A stretch of DNA of 21,391 nt. It comes from Methanoregula sp. (GTDB lineage Archaea; Halobacteriota; Methanomicrobia; Methanomicrobiales; Methanospirillaceae). Positions within the stretch are counted from its first letter, which is position 1; each line of letters starts with the position of its first letter. The stretch is taken from contig JALOBP010000056.1 of assembly GCA_023228295.1 (NCBI GenBank), positions 1 through 21,391 of the forward strand. The letters are read 5' to 3'. Both the position numbers and the translations under genes were made by a program. The notes under the pieces are model-generated. The model searched no databases. It was not told the origin of the DNA and saw only the letters and a list, made by a program, of their open reading frames with translations. Shown in pieces: positions 1 through 5,861 of the stretch.

Positions 1-77
1 GGGGGCGCCCCGTCGGGGGCGGCGGAGTCTATCCTGCATGGGGGCGTGGGGGCGGCAGACCCCACTTCAGTACTCAC
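1..77. other. GC-rich edge segment beyond the Type IIG gene
   Basis: The first ~60 bases are extremely GC-rich and dominated by G runs and CCGCC/GGCGG words. They abut abruptly on the AT-rich 3' end of the restriction-methylase gene. No coding frame can be supported in so short a stretch. The sharp composition step coincides with the place where the enzyme appears to lose its C-terminus, so it may be a recombination or deletion junction. Confidence 0.35.
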
Positions 78-2690
78 TTACCCACTCATAATAGCGATGA
101 GCCATTTTTCTTTGAAGGAATTGAGATGCTCAAAAATTACCGGAAAATTATTTTTAAATTCATTTTCTGCCTTTTTTGACGCACCCGTGATAGACGAATC
201 TGTATGAAGCGGGAAATGCCAAGGGATATAAATCAAATATTTTTCACATTTCAACGAACCATATCGCTTTACGTCTCGACCGGTAATAAACGGTTTAATT
301 ACATCACTACTTCTTGGATCTTGTTCAATGAGTTGATTTTTTGTTTTTTCATCTATGACAAAAGCCTCATTGCATCCTGTAACAACACCACGATACATTT
401 GACCATTGGTATATTTTTCAAGAGGCTGGCCAACGCTATTTAACTTCTTCAATAGACCTTCAATTTTTAAGCTCCCGAGTGTCCATCCATCCTCAGTAAG
501 AGCCTTTGGATCTATCGGATGGAAATGAGTTACCACATATTCATCAAGGCTGGAGAAATCTAAAGCATCCACTTTAACATTACAGAATTCACGTTCAGAC
601 TTTTCATTAGAAACTCTAATTATGCAAGGGTAGGCTATCGCACTCTTGAATACGGGTAAATCCCCAAAATCGATAATCTCTTCAATCTGTTTCGTGAGTA
701 AATATTTCCGAAGCGGTTTCCCGTAATTTGCCCGCATCCACTTATTCGCAACAATAAACGAGAACAATCCTTTTGAACGCAAAAGGGAGAGCCCCTTCTC
801 AAAGAAGTACGAATAAAGATCCGCGGTACCCTGATAAACTGCATAATGCGCTTCAAGGTACTTCTTCTGCTCCTTCAACCCCTCCTGCCTCACATACGGC
901 GGGTTCCCAATCACCGCATCGAACCCGCCCGCCTTCATCACATCGGCAAACTCCCGGTCCCAGTCGAACGGGTTGATCCTCTTAACCTCTTCAGAAGACA
1001 TTTCCGGAGTGAGAATATCGGTACCAATTAAAGAGTTCCCGCACTTGATGTTCTCGTGCAGCGAGGGAAGCGCCCGCTCCGCGAAGAGCTTGAGCTGCTT
1101 GTTGATGTTCTCCTCGTTCTCCTCTTCGAGAACTTTCAGGAGGAGCGAGAGTTTCGTCACTTCGACTGCTGCCGTGTCGATATCGACGCCGAATATGTTG
1201 TTGAGGAGGATGCGTTTCTTCTCCGTTGTCGTGAGGCGCCAGTCGCTCCGTGTCCGGGTCGCGTCGCCGCTCGTGCCGGCCTTGTAAATCGGGAGCTCGA
1301 CTGCTGCGAGTTTCTTCTTCCCTCGCGGGGTGGGCTCGGGCAGCAGGGCGAGGACGTCCGGGTGGGTAACGGACTTCTTATCGATATAGACCGGGACAAG
1401 GTTTGCGATGTACCAGTCGCGGTGCCAGTCGAGGAGGTACTGGAACGCCCCGATCAAAAACGAGCCGGAACCGCACGCGGGGTCGAGAACGCGGAGCTTC
1501 GCCACATCGCGGGGCGTCTTGTCCTTCGTAAGTTCGCCCACTGTGTGCTTCACGATATATTCCACGATGTACTGCGGTGTGTAGAAGACGCCGCCCGCCT
1601 TCTTGACCTCCGGCTTGTACTCCACCTTTGCCTGGTGGCCGTCCGTGAGCCGGATCACTTTACCGAGGAACTGCTCGTACACATGGCCGAGGATCTCCGG
1701 CGGGATAACCGAGAAGAGGTACGGGGTCTCGGGGTAGTAGAGCCGCTTTATGATCCCTTTCAGAACCTTGTCGTCAATTGTGACCCCGAGCGAGATGGTG
1801 TCGGGCAATTCGTTCCAGTCCGGCTCTTTCTCGAAATGGAAGAGCCCGGAATTGTACTTTGCATCCGCGAGCCGGAATAGGTCACAGAGCCGTGCATAGA
1901 CCTGATCGCCATCGAGCAGTTTCTGGATGGTCGTGTACTCCTCGATCCCCCGGTCCTCGCAGATACGCAGGAAGAGGAGCCGGTCGATGGTGCGCTGGAC
2001 AACCGTGTTCAGCTCTTCGGTGGAGAGCGCGGTGTTCCTGATCGCGATGTTCTTTGCGAGCAGGTCGCGCCATGACTCGATCTCGGTCAGGATATCGTCG
2101 TCAACCGTAGCCGTCCCTTTCTTTCCCCGGGTGGATGCAGCATACTTGTCAAACGATCCTTTCAGGATGCATTCCTGCGAGAAGACCGAGACGAGATATC
2201 CCCACTTCTCCGGAATCTCCCTGTACGTGAAATACTCGATCCGTCCCTTGGCGGCATTGTCCCCGTTCCCCGGCTTGATCGTGCAGTCATAGATCGCCCA
2301 TTCCTCGAAATTGGTCAGGATGGAGAGCGGCAGCTTGGCGTTCCATGCGTACCAGCGCAACTGGAGCGCGGCATCGGCATCGTCCTTAATCTTCACTGAC
2401 GGCTTCTTGGTCTCGACAATAAACTTCCGGATGCCCCCGATGCGGAAGGTGTAATCGAAATAGTAGGTTGTCCCACGGATCCGGACCGGTTCCTCGTGCA
2501 GTACTTCCCGGTAGGCTTCCGAATGGCTTTTGTTGTTGTTTACATCCCAGCCAAGAGCATGAAAAAACGGATCGGTAAAGTCCTGGCGGAGCTGAGCTTC
2601 GTTATAGTCGCTTCCTTTTGCCCGGAGATAAGCATCGCGGTGGAACGTGTACTTTTCAACCAAAGGCTGGATCGATGCCGGGACTGCCAT
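78..2690 (-). CDS. Type IIG restriction enzyme / N6-adenine DNA methyltransferase (Eco57I-like), 3' end probably truncated
   Basis: A single chain combines DNA cleavage and adenine methylation for host defence. Residue numbers count from a TTG at 2771. A PD-(D/E)XK nuclease lies near the N-terminus (FDYTF with D106, then VETKK with E120 and K122). A helical linker follows, then methyltransferase motif I LDPACGSGSF (~429-438) and catalytic NPPY (~623-626), which specifies N6-adenine. The rest is a TaqI-like target-recognition region containing GRDVKRYG. I prefer the ATG at 2690 because a TATA-like box at 2729-2738 lies inside the longer version and would start RNA near 2707; that gives 870 aa. 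The C-terminus stops at IAIMSG just after the FPVIFEHLNSFKEK block, where relatives usually continue, so the specificity domain looks cut short. The recognition-domain half is much more AT-rich than the nuclease/methylase half, suggesting a swapped domain. Specificity cannot be predicted. Confidence 0.88.
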   Translation of the reverse strand: MAVPASIQPLVEKYTFHRDAYLRAKGSDYNEAQLRQDFTDPFFHALGWDVNNNKSHSEAYREVLHEEPVRIRGTTYYFDYTFRIGGIRKFIVETKKPSVKIKDDADAALQLRWYAWNAKLPLSILTNFEEWAIYDCTIKPGNGDNAAKGRIEYFTYREIPEKWGYLVSVFSQECILKGSFDKYAASTRGKKGTATVDDDILTEIESWRDLLAKNIAIRNTALSTEELNTVVQRTIDRLLFLRICEDRGIEEYTTIQKLLDGDQVYARLCDLFRLADAKYNSGLFHFEKEPDWNELPDTISLGVTIDDKVLKGIIKRLYYPETPYLFSVIPPEILGHVYEQFLGKVIRLTDGHQAKVEYKPEVKKAGGVFYTPQYIVEYIVKHTVGELTKDKTPRDVAKLRVLDPACGSGSFLIGAFQYLLDWHRDWYIANLVPVYIDKKSVTHPDVLALLPEPTPRGKKKLAAVELPIYKAGTSGDATRTRSDWRLTTTEKKRILLNNIFGVDIDTAAVEVTKLSLLLKVLEEENEENINKQLKLFAERALPSLHENIKCGNSLIGTDILTPEMSSEEVKRINPFDWDREFADVMKAGGFDAVIGNPPYVRQEGLKEQKKYLEAHYAVYQGTADLYSYFFEKGLSLLRSKGLFSFIVANKWMRANYGKPLRKYLLTKQIEEIIDFGDLPVFKSAIAYPCIIRVSNEKSEREFCNVKVDALDFSSLDEYVVTHFHPIDPKALTEDGWTLGSLKIEGLLKKLNSVGQPLEKYTNGQMYRGVVTGCNEAFVIDEKTKNQLIEQDPRSSDVIKPFITGRDVKRYGSLKCEKYLIYIPWHFPLHTDSSITGASKKAENEFKNNFPVIFEHLNSFKEKWLIAIMSG

Positions 2691-2728
2691 TACAGCAGTT
2701 GTTGTTTTTCCGGCCGTTAAAGATGTTG

Positions 2729-2738
2729 AAATATATTT
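2729..2738 (-). promoter_or_regulatory. TATA box for the Type IIG gene
   Basis: AAATATATTT lies in an AT-rich patch 39-48 bases upstream of the ATG at 2690. Archaeal initiation about 26 bases downstream would give a ~17-base leader. This decides against the TTG start at 2771, which lies upstream of the box. Confidence 0.5.
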
Positions 2739-2810
2739 GAGATGTTTCCCCGTATCCCCCCACCCGACCAATTAGCATTTATACTATACTATCTTCATCT
2801 GTTTATTCAC

Positions 2811-3074
2811 ATGCCAGTATTAAACCTCTCTGAATTAATGACGGTGCTCCCGTGCCGCATCTCTCTCTCACCTCTGGATGCGGCCCGTGTAGTGCAGCTC
2901 ATCATCCTTGAGATCGTTATGCTGGCAGTGATGCTCGGATTGTTGGATGTGCCTTCCGATGTACCGAAAGCATCGAACAACGGCCCGGGGATTGTTGCCA
3001 AACGTCCCCTGGCCGTCCCTCTTCTCCTGCCCGGTACCGTTGCCGGGCTGCCCGCTTCCCGTACGGAACCCTGA
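2811..3074 (+). CDS. Possible small single-span membrane protein (87 aa), doubtful
   Basis: An 87-codon frame opens with an ATG 28 bases from the centre of a TATA-like TTTATACTAT (2778-2787), the geometry of a leaderless archaeal gene. It encodes one hydrophobic stretch (about residues 24-43, VVQLIILEIVMLAVMLGLL) and then a Pro/Ala-rich tail ending ASRTEP. I recognise no family. Other frames of similar length overlap on the opposite strand, and the sequence between 2800 and 3120 could equally be non-coding or decayed. Low-confidence call; the promoter geometry is the main argument. Confidence 0.2.
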   Translation: MPVLNLSELMTVLPCRISLSPLDAARVVQLIILEIVMLAVMLGLLDVPSDVPKASNNGPGIVAKRPLAVPLLLPGTVAGLPASRTEP

Positions 3075-3178
3075 TACCGGGGCATGTGCAGGCCCACACC
3101 TGCCCGCCGGCATGCATTCTTAGTATAATGTGCAGTCCGGGCGGGTCGGATGATGCCTGCCGTCCCGGGTGTGATTTA

Positions 3179-3244
3179 ATGAGCGAGCGTATGCCCTTGC
3201 CGGTTTCGAGAGGAGAATACCCACAGTGTAAAAGGCGATTATGA
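3179..3244 (+). CDS. Possible 21-codon upstream ORF coupled to the resolvase-like gene
   Basis: An ATG at 3179 opens a 21-codon frame (beginning MSERMPLPVSRGEY) whose TGA overlaps the ATG of the next gene in an ATGA arrangement, typical of translational coupling. A TATA-like TTAGTATAATG at 3119-3129 could drive both. There is no clear ribosome binding site and no recognisable product. It may be a regulatory leader peptide or chance. Confidence 0.2.
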   Translation: MSERMPLPVSRGEYPQCKRRL

Positions 3245-3795
3245 AAGACAAGAACGTGAAAACCAGTCGGCCTGATCGGGGAGTAGTCCGGTCAGCCGGA
3301 GCCCTTGAACCGATTACGAACACTGCCCCCGGCGCAGTAACTCGCCGGGACGATAAGAATTGCGAAGTAAAACCTCATGAGGTGCGGCTGGAGGCAGCCG
3401 TCATCCTCCATGAGCTTGACGAGAACGGCAAACTTGAGGGCGTGGACGGCTACCTCCGCAACCGGGGGATCGTGCACCGGGCCATGGAACTGCTCGAAGA
3501 ATGGAAGTTCCTCCCCGCCCGGATCAGCAGCTCGAAAGTTCCCGTGGACATCATCGCAATCCGGAAGGATATGACGCTGCTTGTCCAGGTTATTTCTTCG
3601 AAGAAGCCGGTTCCGAATGCAAAGACGCTCGTCCGGCACTATGCCGCAAAGGTCGATGCCATCCGGCAGATGGGAACTTCGGCACAGTTCAAAAAGATGC
3701 TGATGGCTTACTCGAAGCTCTGCGGCTGGAAGTACTATGAGGTCCTGCCGGGAGGTCTCATCCCCGCATGGCACCTGCCGGGTACCCCAACATAA
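3241..3795 (+). CDS. Holliday-junction-resolvase-like PD-(D/E)XK-fold protein, probably catalytically altered
   Basis: This 184-aa protein has a ~70-residue N-terminal extension of low similarity, then a segment that reads like the archaeal Hjc/restriction-nuclease core. RGIVHRAMELLEEWKF (75-90) resembles the helix with its basic start, ARISSSKVPVDIIAI (93-107) supplies the conserved Ser-rich turn and Asp103, and MTLLVQVISSKK (111-122) is the next strand. In active members that strand carries E-x-K. Here it is Q116-V-I118, with the nearest lysine at 121, so the glutamate is replaced and the lysine displaced. It may bind DNA without cutting it, or use a shifted active site. It stands alone, with only a weak AAGGCG just before the ATG. 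The fold assignment is by motif pattern, not search, so another PD-(D/E)XK-like family is possible. Confidence 0.55.
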   Translation: MKDKNVKTSRPDRGVVRSAGALEPITNTAPGAVTRRDDKNCEVKPHEVRLEAAVILHELDENGKLEGVDGYLRNRGIVHRAMELLEEWKFLPARISSSKVPVDIIAIRKDMTLLVQVISSKKPVPNAKTLVRHYAAKVDAIRQMGTSAQFKKMLMAYSKLCGWKYYEVLPGGLIPAWHLPGTPT

Positions 3796-3805
3796 CCATT
3801 TCCTC

Positions 3806-3812
3806 TTTTTTT
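3806..3812 (+). terminator. Oligo-T terminator after the resolvase-like gene
   Basis: Seven consecutive T residues begin 11 bases after the stop codon, flanked by short complementary AACCA and TGGTT words at 3794-3798 and 3814-3818. Archaeal RNA polymerase commonly terminates at such oligo-T tracts. Confidence 0.35.
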
Positions 3813-3982
3813 CTGGTTGGAAAATACTGATGCATCAGGACGCTCTCGGGGCTGCGCCCCGCCGCTGGGGCATCCCCGGATGCGATAATGACGTATTACC
3901 AGCAATCGGAAACAGTGAACCATCTTGTTTTCGATAGCTGTGATATTGAAGCCGCCGCGGGGCGTCCTTCGGGGCGGGAGCA

Positions 3983-4007
3983 GATATCATATCCGGGGTA
4001 TGATGTC
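3983..4007. repeat. Ten-bp inverted repeat (hairpin)
   Basis: GATATCATAT pairs with GTATGATGTC across a five-base CCGGG loop; eight pairs are Watson-Crick and two are G-T. It sits mid-gap, about 240 bases before the next gene. It could be an operator, a processing site or part of a small RNA. Confidence 0.4.
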
Positions 4008-4234
4008 ATCGGCCCCCTTTGTTGTAAAAGAAACAATTCAGAATCATTTTTACCGGCCGGCACCGGTTCCGCAGCGACTATGGCCCCCGATTTTAATTCA
4101 AGCCCTAAATTTCCCTCTGTTTGTCCCACCTGAAATTATCCGTTATATCCCCATGACCCATGCTGTATGTCAAAGGGCGCCCCGCGACAAAAACAGGAGA
4201 GGTTCGGGGAATCTCTCAGATAAAAACAACAACA

Positions 4235-4241
4235 AAGGAGG
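4235..4241 (+). promoter_or_regulatory. Strong Shine-Dalgarno sequence for the 167-aa gene
   Basis: AAGGAGG is placed nine bases before the ATG at 4251, inside an A-rich unstructured stretch. It is the best ribosome binding site in the window and suggests high expression of this otherwise unidentified gene. Confidence 0.75.
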
Positions 4242-4250
4242 AAACAAGAC

Positions 4251-4754
4251 ATGGCAGACTTTACACCAAACAGCAACGTCAAGAGTGCGATCCGCAAACT
4301 CGCGGTCCCGTTCTCTGACGTGACCGCCTTTGACAGTATTGTCCAGGGCGTGGTAACGAACAACCCCTTCCAGTGTACGATCTACAATGCTGGTGGGGCC
4401 GACCACCCGGGAGTCGAGTGCAGCCGGCAGGGCTACACAGCACGGGTTATCTACCAGGATGAATACGCAAAGACCGTTGCCCAGATCACGATCCGGGCCC
4501 CGACCATCGCGTCCTTCACAAGTGTCGCCAACCAGATCGCGGCCGACACAACGATTGCAACAGCACTCGGGGGCTCTGCGTTCCGGGACTTCGGCGGCGA
4601 GAAGTACGCAGCAACCCTGCGGTGCCACGATGCGAACGGCGAGATCTACTTCGTGAACTTCAGTCGGGAGCAGGTGACCCTCACCTCATACTCGGACGAA
4701 GCCATCCGGAGCAGGGTCGAGACATGGGGAGACACCGTAGCGGCACTTAACTGA
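4251..4754 (+). CDS. Uncharacterised 167-aa soluble protein
   Basis: The function is not recognised. The product begins MADFTPNSNVKSAIRKL and ends RVETWGDTVAALN. It has no signal peptide or membrane span and carries three scattered cysteines (in FQCTIY, VECSR and LRCHD). The pattern of alternating hydrophobic strands (YTARVIYQ, TVAQITIRAP, KYAATLRC, EIYFVNFS, QVTLTSYS) suggests a mainly beta or alpha/beta fold. I have the impression, not checked, that similar proteins occur in other Methanomicrobiales. The start is fixed by the strong AAGGAGG. Only 10 bases separate its stop from the 39-aa membrane peptide gene, and a terminator follows at 4905-4937, so the two form a closed operon. A high-abundance structural, stress or signalling partner of the small membrane protein is possible but unproven. 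Confidence 0.8.
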   Translation: MADFTPNSNVKSAIRKLAVPFSDVTAFDSIVQGVVTNNPFQCTIYNAGGADHPGVECSRQGYTARVIYQDEYAKTVAQITIRAPTIASFTSVANQIAADTTIATALGGSAFRDFGGEKYAATLRCHDANGEIYFVNFSREQVTLTSYSDEAIRSRVETWGDTVAALN

Positions 4755-4764
4755 GGTGGCGAAG

Positions 4765-4884
4765 ATGGAGACCGAACTCATCCTAACCGGCGCCTTCCTC
4801 GGGGCGGGGCTGCTCGCCTACGTGATCATCCCCGGGCTCCTCGTGGTCTGGGACCGGGTCCTCGACCACATCGGCAAGGAGTAA
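4765..4884 (+). CDS. 39-aa single-span small membrane protein
   Basis: This short gene starts 10 bases after the preceding stop, with GAGGTGG six bases before its ATG. After METE comes a continuous hydrophobic segment of ~24 residues (about 5-28, through LTGAFLGAGLLAYVIIPGLL), then a charged tail WDRVLDHIGKE. The composition is that of a genuine transmembrane helix with a hydrophilic C-terminus. No family is recognised. Tight coupling to the 167-aa gene and the terminator just downstream argue that it is real and that the two products act together, perhaps as a membrane anchor or regulator for the soluble partner. Annotation pipelines would probably miss it because of its length. Confidence 0.65.
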   Translation: METELILTGAFLGAGLLAYVIIPGLLVVWDRVLDHIGKE

Positions 4885-4904
4885 GAAACGCACGATGAAC
4901 AAAC

Positions 4905-4937
4905 GGCGGGGGAGAGATCCCCTGCCACACCTTTTTT
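4905..4937 (+). terminator. Hairpin plus oligo-T terminator of the 167-aa/39-aa operon
   Basis: A nine-bp stem, GGCGGGGGA against TCCCCTGCC (4905-4913 and 4918-4926, one G-T pair), closes on a GAGA loop. Five bases later come six T residues (4932-4937). It lies 20 bases past the 39-aa gene. An upstream ATG of the RNase III frame (4895) would put this structure inside coding sequence, so it also argues for a later RNase III start. Confidence 0.6.
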
Positions 4938-4972
4938 CGATAGCATTATCTTCCGTGGCGTCCGCAGATTCA

Positions 4973-5764
4973 ATGATGGATGATAGTCGCAGACAGCAGT
5001 TACTGAAACTCCTGAACGATCCGTTGATACAACTCGACATTTCCGATATAGGTTTGCTTCTTCATTTTGATCAGGCACTCACGCAACGTTCCTATGCAAA
5101 AGAGCAGCGGGACAAAGGTCTGCCCTGTGAAGACAACGAGAGAATGGAATTCATGGGCGATTGCATCCTTGATTTTGTCATAGGTCATGACTTGTACACG
5201 TCATTTCCTGATTTATCAAAAGAAGTGATTCAGCGTTTTCCAAAATACGAGGGAAAAGATGAGGAGCTCCTGACTGATTTACTCCATGGTATTACCAATG
5301 ACAATTCCTTGTCAACCATTGCATCGAAAATTCCGGAATTTGATGAGAGTATCTTACGGGGCAAGGGTGTAAATCTTGAAGATTCTATCAGGGCGGGGGC
5401 TTTTGAGGCATTCATTGCAGCCATCTATGAAGTTGGAGGATTCAATGCAACAAACACTGTTGTAAAAAGATTATTCAGAGAGAGGATAATTCAGGCCGAA
5501 CCAATTGTGAGTTACAAAAATAAATTACAAGAGTGCATTCAGAAGCGTGAACGGACCGGAAATATTCATGATGTCATTGATTACCGGACTTCCCCTGATC
5601 CAGAGACTCCGTATCACAACAGATGGCATATTTCCGAAGTTTGGGTAAAATTTTCCGGAAAAGACTCAGAATTGTGGGGCCAAGGTCGTGGAAAAAAGGG
5701 AAAAGATGCAGAAGCTGCGGCAGCAGAAGACGCCTTTAATACACATTGTCTGAAACAGGAATAG
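4973..5764 (+). CDS. rnc: Ribonuclease III
   Basis: A double-stranded-RNA endonuclease of 263 aa from the preferred ATG at 4973. An in-frame ATG at 4895 would add 26 residues but spans a terminator; a TATA-like GCATTATC near 4942-4949 lies about 27 bases before 4973. The RNase III signature NERMEFMGD is at residues 55-63 (E56, E59 and D63 match the bacterial catalytic acidic cluster). The second metal-binding block reads RAGAFEAFIAAIY (140-152), where bacterial enzymes have A-D-x-x-E: the glutamate (E145) is kept but the aspartate is glycine (G142). A C-terminal double-stranded-RNA-binding domain follows (YKNKLQECIQ onward, GQGRGKKGKDAEAAAAEDAF at the end). The gene is visibly more AT-rich than its neighbours. 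RNase III is uncommon in archaea, so lateral acquisition is likely. Activity may be altered by the substitution. Confidence 0.88.
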   Translation: MMDDSRRQQLLKLLNDPLIQLDISDIGLLLHFDQALTQRSYAKEQRDKGLPCEDNERMEFMGDCILDFVIGHDLYTSFPDLSKEVIQRFPKYEGKDEELLTDLLHGITNDNSLSTIASKIPEFDESILRGKGVNLEDSIRAGAFEAFIAAIYEVGGFNATNTVVKRLFRERIIQAEPIVSYKNKLQECIQKRERTGNIHDVIDYRTSPDPETPYHNRWHISEVWVKFSGKDSELWGQGRGKKGKDAEAAAAEDAFNTHCLKQE

Positions 5765-5830
5765 ATCTTACGCCCCAACCCTTGTTGTTTTACTAAATCC
5801 CATCCCTTTTCTTCCCCCCCTCTCACATCC

Positions 5831-5837
5831 TTATAAA
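5831..5837 (+). promoter_or_regulatory. TATA box for asnB
   Basis: TTATAAA is centred 28 bases before the ATG at 5862, so transcription would begin at or next to the start codon. No ribosome binding site is present, consistent with a leaderless mRNA. Confidence 0.6.
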
Positions 5838-5861
5838 CCCCCGGTACCCACCTTTATCATA

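Larger units (their letters stand above)
3796..4250. other. 455-base gap with GC-rich hairpins and the leader of the next operon
   Basis: No convincing gene is seen; the open frames here are short, overlap each other on both strands and have no ribosome binding site. It holds the oligo-T tract, several GC-rich inverted repeats (GGGGC-TGC-GCCCC at 3848-3860; GCATCC-CC-GGATGC at 3870-3883), a longer hairpin at 3983-4007, a TATA-like TTATAT near 4143-4148, and an ~80-base leader that includes GAGAG/CTCTC complementary arms (4197-4201 and 4213-4217) before the ribosome binding site. Confidence 0.5.

Noticed and set aside
1056..1880. Long 274-codon plus-strand frame opposite the Type IIG gene
   Set aside because: It is antisense to the conserved nuclease/methylase core; its product is low-complexity Arg/Val/Leu/Glu-rich and arises from GC-rich codon bias of the real gene.
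3888..4323. Overlapping plus-strand frames of 81 and 132 codons before the 167-aa gene
   Set aside because: They run through hairpins and the leader, overlap each other and the real start with its strong ribosome binding site, and show no protein-like pattern.
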